NCBI GenBank assembly: GCA_910578075.1 | Contig: CAJTPK010000010.1 | Location: 36,671 to 100,670, forward strand | Length of the DNA stretch: 64,000 nucleotides | Reading direction: 5' to 3' | Origin: an uncultured Muribaculaceae bacterium | GTDB lineage: Bacteria; Bacteroidota; Bacteroidia; Bacteroidales; Muribaculaceae | Part shown: piece by piece, positions 8,755 to 16,007 of the stretch | How positions within the stretch are numbered: position 1 is the first letter of the stretch | Layout of the letters: every line of letters begins with the position of its first letter | The notes under the pieces: model-generated | Databases searched by the model: none | Told to the model about the DNA's origin: nothing | The model's input: only the letters and a program-made list of their open reading frames with translations | Program-made: the position numbers and the translations under genes

Positions 8755-8797
8755 GATGAGAAGCGGCAAAAGCACGCCTTGGGTCGGCCTTCTCATC
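8755..8797 (+). other. leader hairpin of upp
   Basis: GATGAGAAG (8755-8763) pairs with CTTCTCATC (8789-8797) at the very start of the predicted transcript, leaving a 25-nt GC-rich loop. A-rich sequence follows, then the start codon 26 nt on. A structured leader before a pyrimidine-salvage gene may regulate expression, but no known riboswitch was recognised. Confidence 0.55.
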
Positions 8798-8822
8798 AAA
8801 AACACTCAAAACTGAATACAAA

Positions 8823-9488
8823 ATGGCTGAGATAGAAGTTATTAATTTCGCTGATTCTCCAAGTTTGGTGAACCGATATATGATGGAGATGCGCGACATC
8901 AACATCCAGAAGGATCCTTTGCGTTTCCGCACAAACCTTGACCGTATCGGAGAAATCATGGCTTACGAGATATCAAAACGTCTCAATTACAAGAACACTG
9001 AGGTGCAGACACCTCTCGGAACGGCTGTATGCCGCGAACCCTCCGACCAGGTGGTGCTTGCCACCATCCTGCGTGCAGGCCTCCCCTTCCACCATGGTTT
9101 CCTGAATTATTTCGACCAGGCTGAGAATGCGTTCGTAAGCGCCTATCGCCGATATAAGGAGAAGGGAGATTCATTTGATGTTCTTGTTGAATATCTCGCC
9201 TCCCCCTCGATCGAAGGGAAGACACTTATCCTTGTTGACCCCATGCTCGCCACCGGCAGCTCCATGGAACTTGCCTACAAGGCTTTGCTAAGCAAAGGAA
9301 CTCCGGCAAAAATACATGTCGCCTCGGTAATAGCATCCCGCAAAAGCGTTGAATATGTGTGCGGATGCTTCCCGGCCGACAAGACCACTCTATGGTGCGG
9401 AGACATCGACGAGGAGGTCAACGCCCACTCATACATTGTTCCCGGACTCGGCGATGCCGGCGACCTCGCATATGGAGTCAAGGAATAA
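8823..9488 (+). CDS. upp: uracil phosphoribosyltransferase
   Basis: A 221-residue cytoplasmic salvage enzyme joining uracil and PRPP to make UMP. It shows the conserved ILRAGLPFHHGFL loop, the PRPP-binding LVDPMLATGSSM motif and a uracil-binding C-terminus ending HSYIVPGLGDAGDLAYG. Length and motifs are standard. It is transcribed from its own promoter, which overlaps the end of ribF; recF follows 29 bp downstream. Confidence 0.95.
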   Translation: MAEIEVINFADSPSLVNRYMMEMRDINIQKDPLRFRTNLDRIGEIMAYEISKRLNYKNTEVQTPLGTAVCREPSDQVVLATILRAGLPFHHGFLNYFDQAENAFVSAYRRYKEKGDSFDVLVEYLASPSIEGKTLILVDPMLATGSSMELAYKALLSKGTPAKIHVASVIASRKSVEYVCGCFPADKTTLWCGDIDEEVNAHSYIVPGLGDAGDLAYGVKE

Positions 9489-9517
9489 GTAACCCCACAT
9501 AACACATTCTGAACAAA

Positions 9518-10645
9518 GTGCTGCTCGAACACATCGACATATTGAATTTCAAGAACATCCGCGACGCTAAACTCGATTTCTGCGCCGGGGTGAACTGTCT
9601 GCTCGGAAAGAATGGCATGGGCAAAAGCAATCTGCTCGAAGCCATATATTTCTTAGGGATGAGCCGCCCCATGAGCTCACTCCCGGAGAGCGCCCTTATC
9701 CATCACGGCGAGGAGATGCTGATGGTGAAAGGGGAATATGTGATGGATAACGGCAGCGCAGAGCTTGTGAGCTGCGGCATTGTCAAAGGCAAAGGGAAAA
9801 CCCTCAAACGTAACGGCAAGGAATATGGCCGCATATCGGAGCATATCGGACGTTTTCCTGTAGTCACCGTGACCCCTGCCGACAGTGAGATAGTGACCGG
9901 TTCCGCGGAAATACGCCGCCGCCTGATGGACATGGTGATCTCGCAGGCGGACCGCGCATACCTCACCCAACTGATACGCTACAACAAATCGCTGGAATCA
10001 CGCAACCGCATGCTGCGCGCCGGACTCTCCGACCCGCTGCTATATGAAGCTATCGAGAGCCAGATGGCGGAAACCGCGATGGCGATCCATGACGCAAGAA
10101 GCAGATGGGTGGAAGAGATAAAGCCGGCGTTCCGTCAGTATTATTCACTCATATCCGGTGATGCGGAACGCGCAAGCATAAGATACAAGAGTGTGCTCAA
10201 TGACCTTACCCCCGAAATGGTCTTTGCCGAAGACCGCGGACGAGACCAGGTGTTAGGTTATACCTCACGGGGCATACACCGCGATGATCTCAGCACCGGA
10301 CTCGGCGACTACTCCATGCGACGCCTCGGAAGCCAAGGGCAGGTGAAATCTTTCACCGTGGCGCTACGCCTCGCCATATTCGATTATCTGAAGCAACGTA
10401 GCGGAATAACGCCGGTGTTGCTTCTGGATGATATTTTCGACAAACTCGATTCCGAACGCGTGGCACGCATCATGGAGCTGGTAAGCTCACGCGACAACTT
10501 CGGCCAGATATTCATCACCGACACCAACCGGGAACACCTTGACGAGACCATAGCGCCTCTACAGGGTGAAAGCCGTCTTTTCGAAGTGGCAGGCGGTGAA
10601 TTCAATCTTATTGAAACACAAGTTCAGAAAGATGAGAAGGAATGA
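9518..10645 (+). CDS. recF: DNA replication and repair protein RecF
   Basis: A 375-residue SMC-like ATPase that helps load RecA at gaps and stalled forks. Walker A is GKNGMGKSNLLEAIYFLG, the ABC signature is LGSQGQVKSFTVALRLA, and Walker B is PVLLLDDIFDKLDSER. The start is GTG at 9518; no in-frame ATG upstream fits, and the first residues LLEHIDILNFKNI match the RecF N-terminus. The DUF721 gene begins inside its last codons, so the two are translationally coupled. Confidence 0.95.
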   Translation: MLLEHIDILNFKNIRDAKLDFCAGVNCLLGKNGMGKSNLLEAIYFLGMSRPMSSLPESALIHHGEEMLMVKGEYVMDNGSAELVSCGIVKGKGKTLKRNGKEYGRISEHIGRFPVVTVTPADSEIVTGSAEIRRRLMDMVISQADRAYLTQLIRYNKSLESRNRMLRAGLSDPLLYEAIESQMAETAMAIHDARSRWVEEIKPAFRQYYSLISGDAERASIRYKSVLNDLTPEMVFAEDRGRDQVLGYTSRGIHRDDLSTGLGDYSMRRLGSQGQVKSFTVALRLAIFDYLKQRSGITPVLLLDDIFDKLDSERVARIMELVSSRDNFGQIFITDTNREHLDETIAPLQGESRLFEVAGGEFNLIETQVQKDEKE

Positions 10646-10925
10646 CGCGCAATCGATCGGCGATGTGCTCCGGCTGACTATCCAGGAGTGCAACATGACA
10701 GCCCGCCTCGATGAGCAGCGGGCCATCGGATTGTGGAGGCCGATTGTCGGTGATCATGTGGCCTCGCGATGCGGACGTCCAACGGTAAAACTCGGGGTGA
10801 TGTCGATTTCGGTTCCTGCCGCACCGCTGCGCCAGGAGCTGACCATGAACCGCTCATCAATCATAAGAATCATCAACGGAAAACTCGGGAAACAGGTAAT
10901 TTCCGAAATCCGTTTTATCAGCTGA
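10632..10925 (+). CDS. DUF721 protein, DciA-like
   Basis: A 97-residue protein with the DUF721 pattern: IGDVLRLTIQECNM, an LWRPIVGDHVASRC KH-like core and a final beta-strand. DUF721 includes DciA, the helicase operator of bacteria without DnaC/DnaI. Short Bacteroidetes versions sit next to recF, as here (14-bp overlap). A role in loading the replicative helicase is inferred from family and position. The start at 10632 removes residues with no family match. Confidence 0.8.
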   Translation: MRRNDAQSIGDVLRLTIQECNMTARLDEQRAIGLWRPIVGDHVASRCGRPTVKLGVMSISVPAAPLRQELTMNRSSIIRIINGKLGKQVISEIRFIS

Positions 10926-10930
10926 CCAAT

Positions 10931-11368
10931 ATGAATCCCAACAATATCCCTCCCCTCTCCGAATTTAAATACGAGACCGACCTGCAGATACGCTTCAGCG
11001 ATGTAGATGTGCTCGGACATGTCAACAACACTGTGTATCTGTCGTTCTACGACACCGGCAAGGCATGGTTTTTCAGCAAAATCCATGAGAGAGTGATCGA
11101 ATGGAAAAAAGTCGAGACCGTGATCGCCAATGTCGACTGCTGCTATATCGCCCCGATATTTTTCGGCGAGGAAGTGGCGGTTTATACCCGATGCGAGTCA
11201 ATCTCCGAAAAGAGCTTCAAGCTTCTCCAGGTGATCGCACTCAAAAAAACCGGGGAAATTAAATCAGCATGCGAGACAATCATGGTATGCTTCGACCCGG
11301 TGTCACAGCATTCCATGCCAATGCCCGGCCATTGGCGCACCGCTCTTGAGAAATCAATGAAAAGATGA
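10931..11368 (+). CDS. acyl-CoA thioesterase, hotdog fold (4HBT type)
   Basis: A 145-residue single hotdog-domain protein with the 4-hydroxybenzoyl-CoA thioesterase motif, including RFSDVDVLGHVNNTVYLSFYD, in which an Asp/His pair acts. It probably hydrolyses an acyl-CoA in the cytoplasm; the substrate is unknown. It starts 5 bp after the DUF721 stop and overlaps the next gene by 4 bp (ATGA), so it is part of the recF-side operon. Confidence 0.85.
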   Translation: MNPNNIPPLSEFKYETDLQIRFSDVDVLGHVNNTVYLSFYDTGKAWFFSKIHERVIEWKKVETVIANVDCCYIAPIFFGEEVAVYTRCESISEKSFKLLQVIALKKTGEIKSACETIMVCFDPVSQHSMPMPGHWRTALEKSMKR

Positions 11369-11985
11369 CAGACGTGAAGATAAACGTGAGAGAAGAGATG
11401 CGCTCTATCCTTGAGAAAGAGGCGCAGGCGATACTGAACATCCCTTACAGCGAATGCTACGACAAGGCGGTGGAACTTATCGTGGAACATGTGAACCGCC
11501 GCGGAGGAAAACTAATAACCTCCGGAATGGGGAAGGCAGGGCAGATTGCAATGAACATCGCCACTACCTTCAGTTCCACAGGAACGCCCTCCGTGTTCCT
11601 TCATCCTTCCGAGGCGCAACATGGCGATTTAGGTGTGATCCAGCGCAATGACCTCCTGCTTCTGCTCAGCAACTCCGGCAAAACACGCGAGATCATAGAG
11701 CTTATAGAACTGGCGAGAATACTGAACCCAGGCATACCGATTATCGTTATAACAGGAGACCCCTCGAGCGTCCTGGCCCGCACAGGAGATGTGACACTCT
11801 GCACAGGCGGAGCGCCGGAGGTATGTCCGCTGGGATTGACCCCCACCACCTCGACCACCATGATGACCGTGATGGGCGATGTTCTTGTCGTGTCGGTGAT
11901 GAAGGCGATCGGCTTCTCGGCCGAGGAATATGCCAAACGCCACCACGGCGGATACTTAGGTCACAAATCCCGCTCTCTTTATTAA
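11365..11985 (+). CDS. KpsF/GutQ-like sugar-phosphate isomerase (SIS domain only)
   Basis: A 206-residue SIS-domain protein similar to the N-terminal half of arabinose-5-phosphate isomerases, which make the precursor of Kdo. Visible are GKLITSGMGKAGQIA, STGTPSVFLHPSEAQHGDLG, LLLLSNSGKTREI and PLGLTPTTSTTMMTVMGD. The usual C-terminal pair of CBS domains is absent, a common short form in Bacteroidetes. It overlaps the thioesterase by 4 bp. Arabinose-5-phosphate isomerase is the best guess; another sugar-phosphate isomerase is possible. Confidence 0.85.
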   Translation: MTDVKINVREEMRSILEKEAQAILNIPYSECYDKAVELIVEHVNRRGGKLITSGMGKAGQIAMNIATTFSSTGTPSVFLHPSEAQHGDLGVIQRNDLLLLLSNSGKTREIIELIELARILNPGIPIIVITGDPSSVLARTGDVTLCTGGAPEVCPLGLTPTTSTTMMTVMGDVLVVSVMKAIGFSAEEYAKRHHGGYLGHKSRSLY

Positions 11986-12000
11986 CAAAATTTATTTATT

Positions 12001-12861
12001 ATGATAGAGATACCGGTTGATCTGAAAAAGATTGACAAAAAAACAAAAGACCACGAGATCGCGGAGGCAGTGATGAGCTGCCGTAAGACTGCCGCGGAAC
12101 TCGTAGCCGAGAACCGTCATATAGACGCCATGGAGCGCACCGTAGAGGGTTTGCGCACCTTGCGCGAATTCTCCTCATATTCCGACCATGAGTTCAGGGC
12201 TCTACTCGTGGGACTTCTCTTCGATCTCTCGGAAATACATTTCCAGCTCAAGGATTACAAGCAAAGCGAGAAAGAACTTGAAACCCTCTTCAAGGTGCTT
12301 GAGAATCTCATCAAAGAGGATGCCGACCGTTTCGGGAAATATCACGTGCTCGCGATGGAGCTGTCAACACGCATCCTGCGCTCCCGCAAGAAAACACTTG
12401 AACTTCTTGTCAAGCAGCAGATCAATGCCGGCGCACTCTATGATAAGGTAAATTCAGGAGTGAGCGCGGCTACCGACCGCCTGATCGACTCATTGCGCAA
12501 TGTAGGCGAACTCCTCGCCTCCACCGGCGACTACCGCGCCGCCCTCAAATTCTATTCCGAGGCGATAAAGCTCTCCAAGAAGCGCGCGGGGAAGGTTACC
12601 CGCCGTGAAGTCAAGATGACAATAGAGATGGCAAAGATAATGATGCGCGTGAGCCAGATGCGCCCGCGTGCGAAACGCCTTCTCGAGGCTGTGCTCCCAC
12701 ATGCCATCGCTTTGGAGACAATCGAGCTGGAGGAAGATATACTCGCACTGATCGAGATCATCGACACCGACAGCCGTAATGAATCAACATGGAAAGCGTT
12801 TCTTCACAAAGTGCAGAAACAATCAAAGAAACTGATCAATAAAAAAGAAACTGATCAATAG
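12001..12861 (+). CDS. helical TPR-like protein of unknown function
   Basis: A 286-residue, all-helical, highly charged cytoplasmic protein with no signal peptide. Tetratricopeptide-like helices are visible at about residues 65-110 (LLFDLSEIHFQLKDYKQSEKE) and 160-185 (LASTGDYRAALKFYSEAIKL). It lies between the sugar-phosphate isomerase and ribH with short gaps, so it is probably co-transcribed. The last codons contain a 17-bp micro-duplication, giving a repeated KK-[IL]-D/N-Q-like tail. A scaffold role is possible; no specific function can be claimed. Confidence 0.8.
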   Translation: MIEIPVDLKKIDKKTKDHEIAEAVMSCRKTAAELVAENRHIDAMERTVEGLRTLREFSSYSDHEFRALLVGLLFDLSEIHFQLKDYKQSEKELETLFKVLENLIKEDADRFGKYHVLAMELSTRILRSRKKTLELLVKQQINAGALYDKVNSGVSAATDRLIDSLRNVGELLASTGDYRAALKFYSEAIKLSKKRAGKVTRREVKMTIEMAKIMMRVSQMRPRAKRLLEAVLPHAIALETIELEEDILALIEIIDTDSRNESTWKAFLHKVQKQSKKLINKKETDQ

Positions 12862-12863
12862 AC

Positions 12864-13388
12864 ATGTCAACGATATTGAACACCAACGGAGCGGAACTGG
12901 AGATTCCCCGCATCATTGACCCGGAAGGATTCAAATGCGCCATCTTCACCGCCAAATGGAATCCGGAAGTGACCCACACATTACGCGATGGAGCGCTTGA
13001 TGTGCTTCACCGTGCCGGAGTGAGAGACCACAACATCTTCTCAATGGATGTTCCCGGCACTGTGGAACTCGCCAATGCCGCAGGCATGGCGCTGACTTCG
13101 ATGCCCGACCTTTCGGCAGTCATAATTATCGGATGCGTGATCCGCGGTGATACCCCGCATTTCGACTACGTATGCCAGATTGTATCACAGGCTACAGCTG
13201 AACTCAACGCGAAGGGACGCACACCGGTGATTTTCGGTGTCCTCACCGTCGAGAATCTACAGCAGGCGCTCGACCGTGCCGGCGGCTCCCTCGGCAACAA
13301 AGGCTCCGAAGCAGCAGTCGCCGCCATTGAGATGGCAAACCTCCATTCCTGCGCATCAGGTCTGAGATACGCACCGTTCAGAGAATAA
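12864..13388 (+). CDS. ribH: 6,7-dimethyl-8-ribityllumazine synthase
   Basis: A 174-residue enzyme of the penultimate riboflavin step, condensing the ribityl-aminouracil and the dihydroxybutanone phosphate. Family motifs are AIFTAKWNPEVTHTL, the VPGTVELANAA phosphate region, and GCVIRGDTPHFDYVC with the catalytic His. Such proteins form a 60-mer or pentamer. It starts 2 bp after the TPR gene and is followed by a hairpin terminator, closing the operon. Confidence 0.95.
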   Translation: MSTILNTNGAELEIPRIIDPEGFKCAIFTAKWNPEVTHTLRDGALDVLHRAGVRDHNIFSMDVPGTVELANAAGMALTSMPDLSAVIIIGCVIRGDTPHFDYVCQIVSQATAELNAKGRTPVIFGVLTVENLQQALDRAGGSLGNKGSEAAVAAIEMANLHSCASGLRYAPFRE

Positions 13389-13416
13389 TATTTAACACTT
13401 ATCTGCAATGATTTAA

Positions 13417-13454
13417 CAAATTCGGCTGCAATATCGCAGTCGAATTTGTCGTTT
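13417..13454 (+). terminator. terminator after ribH
   Basis: AAATTCGGCTGC (13417-13428) pairs with GCAGTCGAATTT (13435-13446) with one G-U pair and a six-base loop, followed by GTCGTTTT. Confidence 0.75.
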
Positions 13455-13539
13455 TAGGTATATCACTTTTTTCATGACTTAGATATGTTTCAATGAGACC
13501 TTGTTCTAATCCCCTATGGAAAAACATAATTGTCTAAAT

Positions 13540-13685
13540 TTTGGGTTATATACATTAGTAATTTCTATCGTCTGCCCGAAATCCCGCTGTCCGCGCACGC
13601 TTCGCTTGCCGGAATAGCGCCTTCAACGGGACAGAGGACAGGAAAATCCCCGCACATCGTGAGATGCACGGGGATTTTTTCTTTT
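13540..13685 (+). ncRNA. candidate small structured RNA
   Basis: The 384-bp gap between ribH and the RSH gene holds no convincing gene. It does hold its own intrinsic terminator (13643-13685), separate from that of ribH. Upstream, CTGTCCGCGC (13587-13596) can pair with GCGC...GGACAG (13617-13634), so a roughly 130-nt RNA could fold into a long stem plus terminator. A weak -7-like TAAATTTTG lies near 13536. No known RNA family was recognised. Confidence 0.35.
13643..13685 (+). terminator. intrinsic terminator in the ribH-RSH gap
   Basis: AAAATCCCCG (13643-13652) pairs with CGGGGATTTT (13669-13678), with CATC/GATG pairing inside, followed by a T-rich run. Confidence 0.82.
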
Positions 13686-13714
13686 CACCTTATCAAAACA
13701 AGCGATTTTTTTAT

Positions 13715-13722
13715 TACCTTTG
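13715..13722 (+). promoter_or_regulatory. -7 element of the RSH operon
   Basis: TACCTTTG matches TAnnTTTG exactly, about 50 bp before the RSH start codon. No good -33 is visible. Confidence 0.55.
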
Positions 13723-13772
13723 TAAATTAGCGCAGTTATGCGAAGTCCAAACCACGTAAATGGAGAATCACT

Positions 13773-16007
13773 ATGGTCGAATATAATAAGAACATGACAC
13801 CCGAAGAGGAAGACCGGATGATTGAAGAAGCCTACCAGGAAGTGCTGCAGGCATATCTGGCAAGCAACCATCGCAAGAAGGTTGAGATTATCGAACGTGC
13901 CTTCCGGTTTGCAAAATCCGCACACAAAGGGGTGAGGCGCAGGAGTGGCGAGCCATATATCCTTCACCCTATCGCGGTAGCGAAAATCGTAATCTCCGAA
14001 CTTGGTCTGGGATCCACCTCCATATGCGCTGCCTTCCTCCATGATGTGGTGGAGGACACGGAGTTTACAAAGGAGGATATCGAAGCGAGCTTCGGCGAGA
14101 AGATAGCCTCCATTGTGGAAGGGCTTACTAAGATTTCCGGCGGTATCTTCGGTGACAAGGCTTCGCTGCAGGCTGAGAACTTCCGCAAGCTGCTGCTCTC
14201 TATGTCGACCGACATACGCGTGGTGCTTATCAAAATGGCAGACCGTCTCCACAACATGCGCACCCTCGGCTCTATGCGACCGGAAAAGCAATATAAGATC
14301 GCCGGGGAAACACTTTATGTATACGCCCCGCTGGCCCACCGGCTCGGATTATATAAGATCAAGGATGAACTGGAAGATCTCGCTTTCAAATATGAGCATC
14401 CCCAGAAATACGCCGAGATAATGGCTAAGGTAAGCGAGAGCGAGAGCCACCGTGAGGAAATTGTCGAGGAATTTGTAGGACCGGTCCGAGAAAAACTTGA
14501 TGCCGCCGGCTTCAAATATGAGATAAAGGCACGCGTAAAAAGCGCATACTCCATCTATAACAAGATGGAGACAAAGAAGATACCATTCGAGGAAATCTAC
14601 GATATTTATGCCGTCCGCGTTATTTTCGAGAATGATGATGACGCTATGGAGCGTATACGCTGCTGGGAGATATATACCTTCTTTACTGACGGACACAAGG
14701 TGCATCCCGAACGTCTTCGCGACTGGACCAGCACCCCCAAGGCAAACGGATACCGTGCGCTTCATCTCACCGCCATGGGCCCCGACGGCAAATGGATAGA
14801 GGTGCAGATCCGCAGCCGCAAGATGGATGAGATTGCCGAACTCGGATATGCCGCCCACTGGAAATACAAGACCGGCGTGCATGAGGATGACACGGAACTC
14901 GACAAATGGATGAATACTATCAAGGATATTCTCGCCAATCCCGAACCAAACGCCATTGACTTCCTCGACACCATAAAGCTGAACCTTTTCTCCGCGGAGA
15001 TATATGTGTTCACCCCCAAAGGGGATCTCATAACACTTCCGGCCGGTTCTACCGTGCTTGACATGGCTTTCGCCATCCACTCGCAACTCGGCACGCACTG
15101 CATCGCCGGCAAGATAAACCACCGCCTTGTTCCCATCTCATACAAACTTGACTCGGGCGACCAGGTGGAAATCATCACATCAGAATCACAGACCCCTCAG
15201 CCGGAGTGGATGCAGTTCTGCAATTCAGCCAAGGCACAGAACCGCCTGCGCGCCATCTTGCGCAAAGACCGCAAGCATCTTGTGGAGCGCGGCAAAAAAC
15301 TCTTCGAGGAGTTAATGGTCCGCGAGGGAATCACCGACACCCAGTCTGTGATAACAAGGCTATTGGGCAACTACCACCTCTCCCAACGCGAAGATCTTTA
15401 CCTGATGCTTGCCAACGATGAGATCAACCTCTCGGCAAAGCAACTGAAGGATCTTAATAAATCACGATCTTCTCTCCTCTCAAAGATACTGCGCAATCCA
15501 TTCTCTTCAAAAAAGGCTGAGCAAGATGCCGACAACACGCGGACTCCGGTGAACCGCAAGGAGATCTATGTGCTTCATCCGGATGAGGATAAACCCAACT
15601 ATAAGCTTGATTCCTGCTGTCAGCCCATTCCGGGCGATGACGTACTCGGCTTTGTGGACGATAACGAGGAAGTGATAGTGCATAAGGTGAGTTGTCCGGA
15701 GACGATGCGCCTCAAAAGCTCATTCGGCTCACGGCTCGTGGCTACCAAGTGGGGTGGAGTGGCAGACAAATTCCTCGCAACCATCAGTGTGGACGGTATC
15801 GACCGCCATGGCATACTGGAGGAGATCACATCAGTCGTCTCCCGTGATCTTGACGTGAATATCCGCGGTCTCAACATCAACGCCAAGCAGGCTGTGTTCC
15901 ACTGCGAGATTACGGTGCAGATCGACAATACGGAAACAGTCGACAATATCTGCCGTGTATTGAAAGACAAAGTGAAAGGTGTAAAATTCGCCAAACGAAT
16001 CTCATGA
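13773..16007 (+). CDS. bifunctional (p)ppGpp synthetase/hydrolase (RelA/SpoT)
   Basis: A 744-residue stringent-response enzyme. The hydrolase HD domain (about 45-200) keeps the FLHDVVEDTEF metal site. The synthetase domain (about 255-365) keeps IYDIYAVRVIF, GYRALHLTAMGP and the catalytic glutamate in WIEVQIRS. A TGS domain (about 410-470, EIYVFTPKGDLITLP) and a C-terminal ACT domain (about 665-740) follow. Both catalytic halves look intact, so it should make and degrade (p)ppGpp. Its stop overlaps the start of a PgpH-type phosphodiesterase by 4 bp. Confidence 0.95.
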   Translation: MVEYNKNMTPEEEDRMIEEAYQEVLQAYLASNHRKKVEIIERAFRFAKSAHKGVRRRSGEPYILHPIAVAKIVISELGLGSTSICAAFLHDVVEDTEFTKEDIEASFGEKIASIVEGLTKISGGIFGDKASLQAENFRKLLLSMSTDIRVVLIKMADRLHNMRTLGSMRPEKQYKIAGETLYVYAPLAHRLGLYKIKDELEDLAFKYEHPQKYAEIMAKVSESESHREEIVEEFVGPVREKLDAAGFKYEIKARVKSAYSIYNKMETKKIPFEEIYDIYAVRVIFENDDDAMERIRCWEIYTFFTDGHKVHPERLRDWTSTPKANGYRALHLTAMGPDGKWIEVQIRSRKMDEIAELGYAAHWKYKTGVHEDDTELDKWMNTIKDILANPEPNAIDFLDTIKLNLFSAEIYVFTPKGDLITLPAGSTVLDMAFAIHSQLGTHCIAGKINHRLVPISYKLDSGDQVEIITSESQTPQPEWMQFCNSAKAQNRLRAILRKDRKHLVERGKKLFEELMVREGITDTQSVITRLLGNYHLSQREDLYLMLANDEINLSAKQLKDLNKSRSSLLSKILRNPFSSKKAEQDADNTRTPVNRKEIYVLHPDEDKPNYKLDSCCQPIPGDDVLGFVDDNEEVIVHKVSCPETMRLKSSFGSRLVATKWGGVADKFLATISVDGIDRHGILEEITSVVSRDLDVNIRGLNINAKQAVFHCEITVQIDNTETVDNICRVLKDKVKGVKFAKRIS

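Noticed and set aside
13530..13730. 66-codon frame between ribH and the RSH gene
   Set aside because: It spans an intrinsic terminator and the RSH promoter and has no family similarity. The region is better read as RNA structure.
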